From positions 1 through 54,424 of the forward strand of contig CALXOF010000015.1 in NCBI GenBank assembly GCA_944389945.1: DNA of 54,424 nt, in the 5' to 3' direction. The notes under the pieces are model-generated. The model saw only the letters and a list, made by a program, of their open reading frames with translations, did not search any database and was not told the DNA's origin. Below, one piece after another: positions 34,480 to 42,509 of this stretch (positions within the stretch are counted from its first letter, which is position 1; each line of letters begins with the position of its first letter). Both the position numbers and the translations under genes were made by a program. This DNA comes from an uncultured Kiritimatiellota bacterium (GTDB lineage Bacteria > Verrucomicrobiota > Kiritimatiellia > RFP12 > DVOR01).

Positions 34480-35181
34480 TTAGACTGGCTTGTCCAGCCA
34501 GGCGGGGATGTCGGTGAGGGCGCGGGCACGGAAGGGGGCGCCGTCGGGGCGGGAGAGGAAGATGTGGCGGGCGCCGGGGTAGATGAGTTGCTCGGCGCCG
34601 AAGCGGCGGGCGAGGTCGGTCTGCTGGTCGGCGAGGATGTCGTCTTGGGCGGTGATGAGGAGGGTTGGGGGCAGGCCGGAGAGTTGCTCGAGGGGGGAGG
34701 CGCCGTAGCGGGCGGCGGGGTCGGGGCAGTAGCGGTCGATGAAGTAGTCCATCAGGCGCGGGGAGAGGGCCCAGCCTTTTTCATAGGCACGCCAGGAACC
34801 GAAGTCGCGCGTGGGCAAGAGGGTGGTGACGGCGTAGACGAAGAGGGCACGGTCGGGGCGCGCGGCGGGGAGGGCGCAGAGGGCGAGGTGGGCACCGGCG
34901 GAATCGCCGGCCAGCACGAGCGGTCCGGGCAGGGTGTGGGCGCAGTGCCACCAGAAGTCGGTGCACCAGGCGTTGGGCGCGGGGTAGGGGTCGAGCGGGT
35001 AGTCGGGCAGGATGACGGTGCGGCCGGTGGCGGCGGCGAGGGCGCGCCCCCAGTCGATAGCGTCTTCGCCGAGCTCGATGGCCCAGCCGCCGCCGTGGAA
35101 CCAGACGATGGTGCCGCGCGAGGCGTCGGGGGTGAGGGTGACGACGCGCCGACCTTGGAAGGTGGATTCGCTCTCGGTCAT
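34480..35181 (-). CDS. Alpha/beta hydrolase (HSL/esterase-like)
   Basis: A 233-residue serine hydrolase. It has the oxyanion-hole motif IVWFHGGGW near the N-terminus, the nucleophile elbow LAGDSAGAHLAL, an acidic residue in LITAQDDILADQ and His in YPGARHIFL. These are the marks of the hormone-sensitive-lipase-like esterases acting on small acyl esters. It is shorter than most (about 300). The start at 35181 overlaps the queE stop by four bases (ATGA), so the pair is coupled; a functional link to queuosine synthesis is not evident. Confidence 0.83.
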   Translation of the reverse strand: MTESESTFQGRRVVTLTPDASRGTIVWFHGGGWAIELGEDAIDWGRALAAATGRTVILPDYPLDPYPAPNAWCTDFWWHCAHTLPGPLVLAGDSAGAHLALCALPAARPDRALFVYAVTTLLPTRDFGSWRAYEKGWALSPRLMDYFIDRYCPDPAARYGASPLEQLSGLPPTLLITAQDDILADQQTDLARRFGAEQLIYPGARHIFLSRPDGAPFRARALTDIPAWLDKPV

Positions 35182-35777
35182 GGGATGTCCGCCAATTTGT
35201 GGGTTTGGAGGGAGAGGCGCCAAGGCGGCGTGGGGTCGGCGGCGTTGAGGCGGCCGAGGAGGGTGATGGCCTCGTGGACGCGGAGGCGCGTGCCGTCGTC
35301 GCAGGGGGAGAGATAGTAATCGGTGGCGGGGAGGCGCGCCCGGACGGCCTCACACCAAGCCGCGTCCACACCGTCGGCGACGACCAAGCGGACCTCGTCG
35401 GCGCGGGTGAGGGCGATGGGCGCGCCGAGCTTCGGGCTGGTGGCGATGTAACTCAAGGCTTCGCGGAGGTCGGGCTCGGGCTCGATGGTGGCGTTGGTCT
35501 CGATGGCGACCCAGACGCCCCGTTCGCGGAGGCCGAGGACCAGGGGCAGGAGCGGCAGGAGGAGGGGTTCGCCGCCGGTGAGGATAACGCTCTTGGCGCC
35601 ACTGGCCTCGACCCGCGCGAGGAGGTCGTTCGCGGAGAGTCTCAAGCGCGGGGAGTGGTCGGTGTCGCACCAGGGGCAGGCGAGGTTGCACCCCGCAAAG
35701 CGGATGAAGAGGCAGGGGCGGCCGGTGTGGCGGCCTTCGCCCTGGAGCGACTCAAAGATTTCGTGAATGGGATACAT
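35178..35777 (-). CDS. queE: 7-carboxy-7-deazaguanine synthase
   Basis: A 199-residue radical SAM enzyme that contracts carboxytetrahydropterin to 7-carboxy-7-deazaguanine on the way to queuosine. The cluster-binding CX3CX2C is CNLACPWCD, flanked by the family IFESLQGEGRHTGRPCLFIRF start and VILTGGEPLL. SAM/substrate segments WVAIETNATIE and SPKLGAPI follow. No other que genes are here, so the remaining steps or salvage lie elsewhere. No ribosome site or promoter is visible in the repeat just upstream; it may be read through from the gene chain above. Confidence 0.9.
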   Translation of the reverse strand: MYPIHEIFESLQGEGRHTGRPCLFIRFAGCNLACPWCDTDHSPRLRLSANDLLARVEASGAKSVILTGGEPLLLPLLPLVLGLRERGVWVAIETNATIEPEPDLREALSYIATSPKLGAPIALTRADEVRLVVADGVDAAWCEAVRARLPATDYYLSPCDDGTRLRVHEAITLLGRLNAADPTPPWRLSLQTHKLADIP

Positions 35778-35894
35778 GGGAGAGAGGAGAACGGAAAACG
35801 GAGAACGGAAAACGGAACGCTCCTGCGGGGAGACGGATTAACCGAAGGCCGATGGGACGGTGATGACCAATCAGCTAATCAGCCAATCAGCCCC
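35771..35894. repeat. Modules C and E between queE and the beta-propeller gene
   Basis: GGAGAACGGAAAACGGAG repeats with CTCCTGCGGGGAG, then AATCAGCTAATCAGCCAATC, a tandem 9-mer based on AATCAGCYA. The same 9-mer run is at 43963-43999. The repeat fills the whole gap between the two genes. Confidence 0.7.
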
Positions 35895-35901
35895 GAGCCG
35901 T

Positions 35902-36777
35902 TCACCGATTGGGGGTGGTGATGGCGGGGTCGAGGAGTTGGATGGCCATGTGGCTGTCACGGCCGCGTTTGGGCGTGGAGTAACGCCAGAGGACGCGTTT
36001 GTCCGGGGTGAGCTCAAAGGCGCCGACGTCCTTCGGGCCGCAGGCGTAGCATCCGACCACGAGGTTGCCGTTGGGCAGCAGGTGGATGCCGGTCATGTTT
36101 TTGATGGGCAGACCGGAGTCCTTGCCGACGAACTCCCAGAGGAGCTTGTTGTCCGGCGACCAGAGCTGGATGCGGTCGAGGAGGGCGACATAGATGTTGC
36201 CCTTGGGGTCCGGCACGGCGGCGAAGGCGAGGCCGGGGACCTGCTGGCTCCACTTCTTTTTGAGGTCCGGGCCGTAGAGCTCGACGATGCCGATACCCGA
36301 GCGGCAGACTAGCGTGTCGCCGTTGGGGAGGCGGCGCACCATGCGGAGGGTCTGGTGACGGTCCTTCTCGTTGAGCGGCACCTGGATGACGTTGAGGTCG
36401 CGGCCATCGGGCGTGCGCTCGAAGATGCGGCCCGTGCTGTTCTCGGCGATGAGGGTGTTGCCGTTGGGCAGACGCTGGCAGGAGAAGACGCCTCCGCCCT
36501 TGGTCTCCTTGGCCTTGTATTCCCACACGCGCTTGCCGTCCGGGGTGGCCTCCCAGGCCGCGCCGTCGGCGACCAGGACGTTGCCGTTGGGCAGGCGCCA
36601 GGCGTCGTTCACGTTGCCCACGCGCCACTGGCGGAGGGTCTCGCCCTGTGGCGTGAGCTCGGCGATGTGGCCGCCGCCGGCAATGAAGAGCGGATGGGTG
36701 GGGACACCGTCGGCAAACTCGGCGCGGAGCGGCGCGAGGGCTGCGAGGCAGAGTAGGAGGACAAGGGGATGTTTCAT
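35902..36777 (-). CDS. Exported beta-propeller protein (PQQ-like repeats)
   Basis: A 291-residue protein with a signal peptide (MKHPLVLLLCLAALAPLRA) followed by about six blades. Each blade has a RLPNGNxLV-type core (WRLPNGNVLVADG, QRLPNGNTLIAEN, RRLPNGDTLVC, HLLPNGNLVVGCY) and a Trp-rich turn (KRVWEYKAKE, LLWEFVG, VLWRYST). Such propellers mostly bind other proteins or ligands; no catalytic residues are visible. The start overlaps the alkA stop by four bases (ATGA) with AAAGGA upstream. Function unknown. Confidence 0.82.
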   Translation of the reverse strand: MKHPLVLLLCLAALAPLRAEFADGVPTHPLFIAGGGHIAELTPQGETLRQWRVGNVNDAWRLPNGNVLVADGAAWEATPDGKRVWEYKAKETKGGGVFSCQRLPNGNTLIAENSTGRIFERTPDGRDLNVIQVPLNEKDRHQTLRMVRRLPNGDTLVCRSGIGIVELYGPDLKKKWSQQVPGLAFAAVPDPKGNIYVALLDRIQLWSPDNKLLWEFVGKDSGLPIKNMTGIHLLPNGNLVVGCYACGPKDVGAFELTPDKRVLWRYSTPKRGRDSHMAIQLLDPAITTPNR

Positions 36778-37409
36778 GGCGTTTCCTTTCTCCCCGGGAG
36801 GGGGACTTCGCCGCCGGCGACTTCCCAGAGGTAGAGGCTGGCGACACTGCAGAAGGGGGTGTAACGGCGGCGGTAGCGCGCGAAGAGGGTGGGCGTCATG
36901 CGGCGGTGACGGTGGAGCATGCAGAGGCCGCGCTGAATGCCGAGGTCTTTGTAGCTCAGGATGTTGGGGCGCTGCAGGGTGAAGAGGAGGGTCATCTCGG
37001 CGGTCCATTTGCCCACACCGTGCAGGGAGGTGAGGGCCGCGATGGCCTCGTCGTCTGGCAGGTGCGCGACGGCCTCAAGGTCGAAGGAGCCGTCTTGCAC
37101 GCGGCGGGCGAAGTCGAGCACGTAGTCGACCTTGCGTTGGCTGAGGCCGAAGGTGCGCAGCCGTTCCGGGCCACAGGCGAGCACGTGGGGCGCATCAACC
37201 GTGCCGAGGCCCTCGCGCAGACGCGCCCAGATGGCGGCCTGGGCCTTGGTGGAGATCTGTTGCCCCACGATGTGGTGGGTCAGCGCGGCGAAGAGGTCGG
37301 GGTCGACCTCCCACTGGAGGTGCCCCACGGCATCGATGACGGCCCCGAGGGCCGGGTCGCGCGCCCGCAGCCAGTCCGTCGCCTCGTTGCCGTATTCAAC
37401 GATTGTCAT
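36774..37409 (-). CDS. DNA-3-methyladenine glycosylase (AlkA-type, HhH-GPD)
   Basis: A 211-residue base-excision repair glycosylase. The helix-hairpin-helix is LTSLHGVGKWTAEMTLLFTL, and the catalytic Asp follows in SYKDLGIQRGL; HHIVGQQISTKAQAAIW is the typical N-terminal helix. It removes alkylated purines. AAGGAG lies four bases before the ATG at 37409, which overlaps the upstream membrane-protein gene by 14 bases. C-terminal YLWEVAGGE fits the family. Confidence 0.88.
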   Translation of the reverse strand: MTIVEYGNEATDWLRARDPALGAVIDAVGHLQWEVDPDLFAALTHHIVGQQISTKAQAAIWARLREGLGTVDAPHVLACGPERLRTFGLSQRKVDYVLDFARRVQDGSFDLEAVAHLPDDEAIAALTSLHGVGKWTAEMTLLFTLQRPNILSYKDLGIQRGLCMLHRHRRMTPTLFARYRRRYTPFCSVASLYLWEVAGGEVPLPGRKETP

Positions 37410-38382
37410 GGAGACTCCTTGTTGCGGGGTTCAGCGTGGCGTGCATCGTTTCATTCCACCGGAGAATCTCCGGGGCGAACCACACCACGGCGGCAAAGAC
37501 AATCGGCGGCACCCAGAGGCCGAGCCGCAGACGCAGCACGCCCTGCGGCAGGTAGGCCCACCAAGCGGCCCAGACGAGGAGCACCAGGCAGAGACCGTTT
37601 GTTAGGTTCCAGACGAGAGTCTTCTCCAGATGGAAGAAGGGAGCGTTGGCGAGGAACAGGGATTCCCACGGCACATCGGCGGCGAGGAAGTGGCGCCAGA
37701 CCACCGGCAGGAGAAGTGTCGCCACGAACGCAAGACGCGAGAGGGGATCGAGACGCGGCAGGGTCAGCGCCATGAGCGCGGCCAACAGGGCCGGTGTCCC
37801 GACCACGGGGTAAAGCGCGGCCATCGCGAGGGCCGTCCATCCCCCGACCGTTTGCGCCAGGGCGAGCAACGCCAGGCAGACCGTCCAGCCCAACAGGTGG
37901 GCGAAGGGAAAGGCCCCGCCCAGACCATTCCATCCGGCCACGCCGCAATAGGCCACGCAACACAGCGTCGCAGCGAAGGGCAGCGTCGCGGCCCAGAGCG
38001 GCACCCGTGCCAGACGCCCCAACACGATGGAGAGTCCGCCGAGTGTCAGAAACGCCGTTGTGCCGAACCAAGGCCGTGTCCACCACGCGGTGAGCGTGTC
38101 TGCGCACCATCGCAACGTTCCACCCGGGAGCGGCGCGGAGGCCGTCTCCCAAAAGCCCGCCCACGAGCCAGGGGCAGAGATGCCCGCGCCGCCTTCACGG
38201 AGCATGGGGAAGAGCCACGCCGCCACGGCGAAGACAAGCGCCGGGAAGACCAGAGCCACCGCTACGTGCACCCAAAGCTGCACCGAGCTGAGCGCAGGGC
38301 CCGGGGACTCCGCGTATGGCACCGTCTGGGGCGGCGGCGCGGGGTCCAGGTCGGTGGGGCGAGGGGTGTGGCGGCGGTTCAC
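37396..38382 (-). CDS. Polytopic membrane protein of unknown function
   Basis: A 328-residue protein with roughly eight to ten hydrophobic segments (for example LWVHVAVALVFPALVFAVAA, ALAMAALYPVVGTPALLAAL, LVLLVWAAWWAYLP) and no motif I recognise. It is Trp-rich in the loops (WWTRPW, WRHFLAADVPWESL). The GTG start at 38382 overlaps the HAD gene's stop by four bases (GTGA), and the end overlaps alkA by 14, so it is an integral part of this chain. Tight coupling hints at a shared envelope or repair role but no function can be assigned. Confidence 0.75.
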   Translation of the reverse strand: MNRRHTPRPTDLDPAPPPQTVPYAESPGPALSSVQLWVHVAVALVFPALVFAVAAWLFPMLREGGAGISAPGSWAGFWETASAPLPGGTLRWCADTLTAWWTRPWFGTTAFLTLGGLSIVLGRLARVPLWAATLPFAATLCCVAYCGVAGWNGLGGAFPFAHLLGWTVCLALLALAQTVGGWTALAMAALYPVVGTPALLAALMALTLPRLDPLSRLAFVATLLLPVVWRHFLAADVPWESLFLANAPFFHLEKTLVWNLTNGLCLVLLVWAAWWAYLPQGVLRLRLGLWVPPIVFAAVVWFAPEILRWNETMHATLNPATRSLHDNR

Positions 38383-38990
38383 GGGAGCGCGTCCAGCGCG
38401 GCCTTGGCCTGCGCCACGGAGGCGAAGCGCTCGGCGTGCCAACCACAGGCGCGGGCCGCATCGACATTCGCCTGCGTGTCGTCCAGGAAGAAGAGCGCGG
38501 CGGGCGGCAGGCCCATGCGCTGCGCCATGAGGGCGTAGATTTCCGGTTTAGGCTTGGTGATACGCTCCACGCCGGAGATGACCTCCGCGTCGGCCAGGGC
38601 GCGGAAGTCGCGTGCGCAGCGGTCGAACCAGGGGATGAAGCCGGTGGGCATGTTCGTGAGGATGCCGATGCGGAAGCCAGCGGCTTTCAGCTCCCGCGCC
38701 CAAGCGAGCGTCTCCGGATTCGGCACGGACCACGAGTCGTAGTCCAGCTGCTTGAGGGCGTCGAGCGTCGTTTGCGGCAGGGTTTCCCCGCGGTCGGCCG
38801 CGATGAGCCGGTAGAGTCCCTGCGCGTCCACGTCGTCTGCATCGAGCGCGCGGCGGTGGGCCTTCCAACCGTCCAACACCTCCTCGCGCGACCATCCGGT
38901 CAGACGGCGCACCTCCGGGAAGAAGGTCGCATCCTGCGCCTTCGAGATGACGCCGCCAAAGTCAAAGACAATGCCCTGAATCGTTTTCAT
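38379..38990 (-). CDS. HAD-IA family hydrolase (YihX-like)
   Basis: A 203-residue haloacid-dehalogenase-type phosphatase. Motif I is IVFDFGGVI (nucleophile Asp10), motif II ILTNM, motif III lysine in ITKPKPEIY and motif IV FFLDDTQANVDAA. The cap is the small helical C1 type. Close relatives dephosphorylate sugar phosphates or flavin mononucleotide; the substrate is not evident. First gene of the chain running to alkA and the propeller. A TGGTACACT box ends 6 nt before the ATG, so the mRNA is probably leaderless. Confidence 0.85.
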   Translation of the reverse strand: MKTIQGIVFDFGGVISKAQDATFFPEVRRLTGWSREEVLDGWKAHRRALDADDVDAQGLYRLIAADRGETLPQTTLDALKQLDYDSWSVPNPETLAWARELKAAGFRIGILTNMPTGFIPWFDRCARDFRALADAEVISGVERITKPKPEIYALMAQRMGLPPAALFFLDDTQANVDAARACGWHAERFASVAQAKAALDALP

Positions 38991-38996
38991 GGGAGT

Positions 38997-39002
38997 AGTG
39001 TA
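38997..39002 (-). promoter_or_regulatory. -10 box of the HAD-alkA gene chain (leaderless)
   Basis: Extended -10 TGGTACACT on the minus strand, 6 nt before the ATG at 38990. Confidence 0.55.
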
Positions 39003-39026
39003 CCACTTTTGGAAGTGCTTTTCGCT

Positions 39027-42000
39027 TTACGCGAGGCGGGGGAGGCGGGAGAGGAGGCTTTCGATGTGGTCGAGGAGGGCGTCGGCGGGTTTGTCGGGGA
39101 GGGGGAGGTGGGCGAAGTGGCGGACGGGGGCGTGGTTGAGGCGGGCGTAGAAGGTGAGGAGCCCCTGGTGGGCCTCAATCGTGGCGAGGTGTGCGCCGGC
39201 GGCGCGGATGCGCAGACGGGCCAGGCGGAGCGTGCGCTCGGCGGCGGGCGGCGGACGGCCATAACGGTCGGCGAGCTCGTCGCGCAGGGTGTCGACCTCT
39301 TGGATGGTGACGGCCTCGGCCAGGCGGCGGTAGGTGTTCATGCGCTGGGCGTCGTCCTCTATATAAAGATAGGGGATGGCGGCGGCATTGGGGCCGGTGG
39401 CGCCGGGCGAGGTATCCAGGAAGTCCAACGAGAGCGTCACGTCCACGAGCATCGGCAGGGCCTCTCCCTTGAGTCTGGCCACGGTGCGGCGCAAAAGCTG
39501 GCAGTAGAGTCCGAAGCCGATAGCGGCGATGTGTCCGCTCTGGGCCGCGCCGAGGAGGTTGCCCGAGCCGCGGATCTCGAGGTCGCGCAGGGCGATGGCG
39601 TAGCCTGCGCCGAGGCCCGAGTGGCGCTTGAGGGCCTGGAGGCGCTTGCGGGCATCGGAGTCGATCAGTCCCTCGCCGGGGAGGAGCAGATAGGCGAAGC
39701 CCTTGACGGCGGAGCGCCCCACGCGGCCACGCAGCTGATAGAGGTCGGCCAGGCCGAAGCGGTCGGCGCGGTCGATGAGGATGGTGTTGGCGCGGGGGAT
39801 GTCGATGCCGCTCTCGATGATGGTGGTGCAGAGGAGGATGTCGGCCTCGCCGCGCGCGAAGGCGGCCATGGTCTCGGCGAGGTCGGCGGCGTCCATGCGG
39901 CCGTGCGCGACGAGGACGCGGGCCTCGGGCACGATGCGGCGGAGGCGTTCGTGGACGCGCCCGATGGTGTTGACGCGGTTGTAGAGGTAGAAGACTTGGC
40001 CGCCGCGGGCGAGTTCGCGCCGGACAGCGGCGGCGATGACGGCGTCGTCGTCACGCTGGATGAGGGTCTCGACGGCGACGCGGTTGCTGGGCGGGGTGCG
40101 CAGGAGCGAGAGGTCGCGCGCGCCGGTGAGGGAGAGGTAGAGCGTGCGGGGGATGGGCGTGGCGCTCATGGTGAGCACATCGACCAAGGCGCGGAGGCTT
40201 TTGAGCCGCTCCTTGTGGGCCACGCCGAAGCGCTGTTCCTCGTCAATGATGAGGAGGCCGAGGTCCTGGAAGGCGATGTTTTCGGTGAGCAGGGCGTGGG
40301 TGCCGATGAGGATGTCCACCTGCCCCTTGGCCGCGGCGAGGCGGGTCTTGGCGCGTTGGCCTTGGGTGCGGAAACGCGAGAGCACCTCGATGCGCACGGG
40401 GAAGTGGGCCATGCGGTCGCAGAAGGTGGCGAAGTGTTGCTCGGCCAGGACGGTGGTGGGGGCGAGCAGGGCCACCTGCTTGTGGTTGGCCACGGCGATG
40501 AAGGCCGCGCGCATGGCCACCTCGGTCTTGCCGTAGCCCGCGTCGCCGCAGAGCAGACGGTCCATGGCCATGGGCGAGGCCATGTCGCGCTTGACCTCGG
40601 CGATGACGCGTGTTTGGTCGGGCGTCTCCTGCCAGGGGAAGAGGGCCTCGAACTCGGCGATCCACGGGTCGGAGAGGTCGAAGGCGAAGCCGGGCGTCAC
40701 GCGGCGGCGTGCCTGGGTCTCGAGCAACCCCGCCGCGAGGTCCTCGATACCGCGCTGGGCGGCTTCCTTCTCGTTGCGCCAGCGCTTGCCGTCCAGCGAG
40801 TGGAGCTTGACCTTGCGGCTGTCGGGCCCGATGTAACGCGAGAGCAGGTGGGCGTGTGTGGTGGGGACGTGGAGGCGCGCGCCGCCGGCGTATTCCAGGG
40901 TGAAGACCTCGGTGCGGCGTCCCTCCATCTCGATTTCGGTGAGCCCCAGGAAACGGCCGATGCCGTGTTCCAGGTGCACCACCAGTTCGCCGGGCTCCAC
41001 GTCGAAGGCATACTCCAGGCGCTGTCCGGCGATGGGGCGGGGGCGCGTGGGCGTCCGCCAAGTGCGTGTGGTGGGGTAAAGGTCGCCTTGCGACACCACC
41101 GTGAGCTTGAGGTTCGCCAACGCGAAGCCCTCGGAGAGGCTTTCGGGCAGGAGCTTCACCTTGGAGTCGGGCGGCAACTCATGGGCCAGGAGCTCCCGCG
41201 CGGCGGCGCCCTCGGCGCAGATGACCACGGAGCGACGCTTGCGGGCTTCGGCGTCCAACTCCGTGAGCAAGGTTTTGCGCAAGTTGGTGTAGAAATCGGG
41301 ATGGTTGTCGCGGCCGCCTCCGGCCAAGTCGCGCACGCCGCGGATGGGTTCGGCCACCAGGGCCACGGACGGCACACCCCCGCGCAGGGGCTCACCCGCC
41401 CAGCAGACGCGTCCGCCCAGGGCTTCGGCCTGCGCGGCGAGCCACTCGGCGTTGGTTTGCCGTTGGGAGACGAGCGGGAGCTGCGCCAGAGCGGCCTCCA
41501 CGCTCGGCGCGTCCTGCACCCAGAGCGACGCGCCCTTCAGTTGCGGCAACAGCTGGGCCGTCTTCAGTTTGGCCGATGGCGCGGGCGGCAGGGGCAAGAG
41601 CGTCACCTTCGCCACGGAACACTGCGTGGCCGGGTCAAAGGCGCGCAGACTGTCTACCGTGTCGCCGAAGAACTCCGCGCGCACGGGCTGCGCCGCCCCC
41701 GCGGGCCACACGTCCAGGATGCCGCCGCGCAGGGCGAAGGTCAGCGGCTCGACCACCAACTCCTCGCGCTCGTAGCCAAGGCCCGTGAGCGTCTCGGCCA
41801 AGGTGTCGAAGGGGAAGTCCTCGTTCAGGCGGAGGGTCTTGCTCACGGCGTCGAGCGCCTTGGGGTCGGGCACCGGCTGGAGCAAGGCATGGATGGAGGC
41901 CACAATCAGGCAACGCCCCTCGGCGGCGAGAATGTCGCGCACCTGGGCCATCCGTCCGCCCGTCAGCAACGCCTCCTCGTCGTCCGCCGGCGACAACGGC

Positions 42001-42224
42001 AGGAGCCGCACCCCCGGCAACAACACCGCCGCGTCCGCAAGCGCCTGGTCCGCCGTCTCCGGCGAGGGCGTCACGAGCACCGACGGCCCCTCGCCCAGTA
42101 GGCTCGCGGCCATCACGGCCACCGGCATCGGCAAATCCCCCACCGCAAAAGCCTTCGCTTGCCGCGGGAGGATACCCTCCAGCAACTTCGCGACCTTCGG
42201 CGTCACCTCCGCCAATCGTTTCAT
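39027..42224 (-). CDS. mfd: Transcription-repair coupling factor
   Basis: A 1065-residue translocase that removes stalled RNA polymerase and recruits UvrA. The N-terminal third is the UvrB-like module (DPKALDAVSKTLRLNEDFPFD). Next is the polymerase-interaction domain (GELVVHLEHGIGRFLGL, LEYAGGARLHVP). The ATPase has Walker A GDAGYGKTEVA, IGTHALL, DEEQRFGVAHKERLK and TMSATPIPRTL, then the TRG motif near VFYLYNRVNTIGRVHERL and GRVGRS. The C-terminal domain is present. Start at 42224 is taken because TATGCT ends 7 nt upstream; the ATG inside that box would be untranscribed. Confidence 0.96.
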   Translation of the reverse strand: MKRLAEVTPKVAKLLEGILPRQAKAFAVGDLPMPVAVMAASLLGEGPSVLVTPSPETADQALADAAVLLPGVRLLPLSPADDEEALLTGGRMAQVRDILAAEGRCLIVASIHALLQPVPDPKALDAVSKTLRLNEDFPFDTLAETLTGLGYEREELVVEPLTFALRGGILDVWPAGAAQPVRAEFFGDTVDSLRAFDPATQCSVAKVTLLPLPPAPSAKLKTAQLLPQLKGASLWVQDAPSVEAALAQLPLVSQRQTNAEWLAAQAEALGGRVCWAGEPLRGGVPSVALVAEPIRGVRDLAGGGRDNHPDFYTNLRKTLLTELDAEARKRRSVVICAEGAAARELLAHELPPDSKVKLLPESLSEGFALANLKLTVVSQGDLYPTTRTWRTPTRPRPIAGQRLEYAFDVEPGELVVHLEHGIGRFLGLTEIEMEGRRTEVFTLEYAGGARLHVPTTHAHLLSRYIGPDSRKVKLHSLDGKRWRNEKEAAQRGIEDLAAGLLETQARRRVTPGFAFDLSDPWIAEFEALFPWQETPDQTRVIAEVKRDMASPMAMDRLLCGDAGYGKTEVAMRAAFIAVANHKQVALLAPTTVLAEQHFATFCDRMAHFPVRIEVLSRFRTQGQRAKTRLAAAKGQVDILIGTHALLTENIAFQDLGLLIIDEEQRFGVAHKERLKSLRALVDVLTMSATPIPRTLYLSLTGARDLSLLRTPPSNRVAVETLIQRDDDAVIAAAVRRELARGGQVFYLYNRVNTIGRVHERLRRIVPEARVLVAHGRMDAADLAETMAAFARGEADILLCTTIIESGIDIPRANTILIDRADRFGLADLYQLRGRVGRSAVKGFAYLLLPGEGLIDSDARKRLQALKRHSGLGAGYAIALRDLEIRGSGNLLGAAQSGHIAAIGFGLYCQLLRRTVARLKGEALPMLVDVTLSLDFLDTSPGATGPNAAAIPYLYIEDDAQRMNTYRRLAEAVTIQEVDTLRDELADRYGRPPPAAERTLRLARLRIRAAGAHLATIEAHQGLLTFYARLNHAPVRHFAHLPLPDKPADALLDHIESLLSRLPRLA

Positions 42225-42231
42225 TGCTGAT

Positions 42232-42237
42232 AGCATA
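42232..42237 (-). promoter_or_regulatory. -10 box of mfd (leaderless)
   Basis: Extended -10 TGGTATGCT on the minus strand, 7 nt before the ATG at 42224. Confidence 0.6.
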
Positions 42238-42287
42238 CCATAAGTGGGGGCGGCTTGGGTGTTCTGGGAAGAAGACAGCCAGTGTAG

Positions 42288-42373
42288 AGGAACCGCAGAT
42301 TTCGGAGAGCACAGAGAATCACAGAGGAGAACAGAGGAACACAGAGACGGGCGGCGTGCTACCGCACGCAGGA
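42288..42373 (+). repeat. Module A repeat variant with ACAGAGGA steps
   Basis: GAACCGCAGATTTCGGAGAG, then CACAGAG/ACAGAGGA steps, then GGCGTGCTACCGCACGC. The middle is replaced by a different short tandem unit compared with other module A copies. Confidence 0.6.
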
Positions 42374-42416
42374 CGCTCTAGGGAAGTTTGGGAACGACCT
42401 CATTTGTCGCGCGCTT

Positions 42417-42509
42417 GCCGCGCGTTCTGTTCTCCGTTCTCTGTGGCCGTGGAAGGTTTGCGGCTTCGCCGCTGCACGCTCCGTTCCCCGGGGCAGCGCA
42501 GCCGCCCCA
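42417..42509 (-). repeat. Module C repeat (inverted) at the end of dinB
   Basis: TTCTGTTCTCCGTTCTCTG, a TTTGCGGCTTCGCCGC hairpin and GGGGCAGCGCAGCCGCCCC. It ends against the dinB stop codon (42510). Confidence 0.65.

Noticed and set aside
34250..34480. Two similar strings (AAATGACAGGTCT and AAATGGCAGGTCT) after the restriction genes as island borders
   Set aside because: They are only 13 bases, both on the same side of the system, with no match on the other side and no integrase.
35866..35894. AATCAGC tandem run as an attachment site or CRISPR remnant
   Set aside because: It is a simple 9-mer tandem occurring twice, with no integrase gene or other island features.
38316..42101. Plus-strand open frame of 1261 codons
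   Set aside because: Antisense to mfd and the HAD gene. No recognisable domain, no ribosome site, and both opposite genes are well supported.
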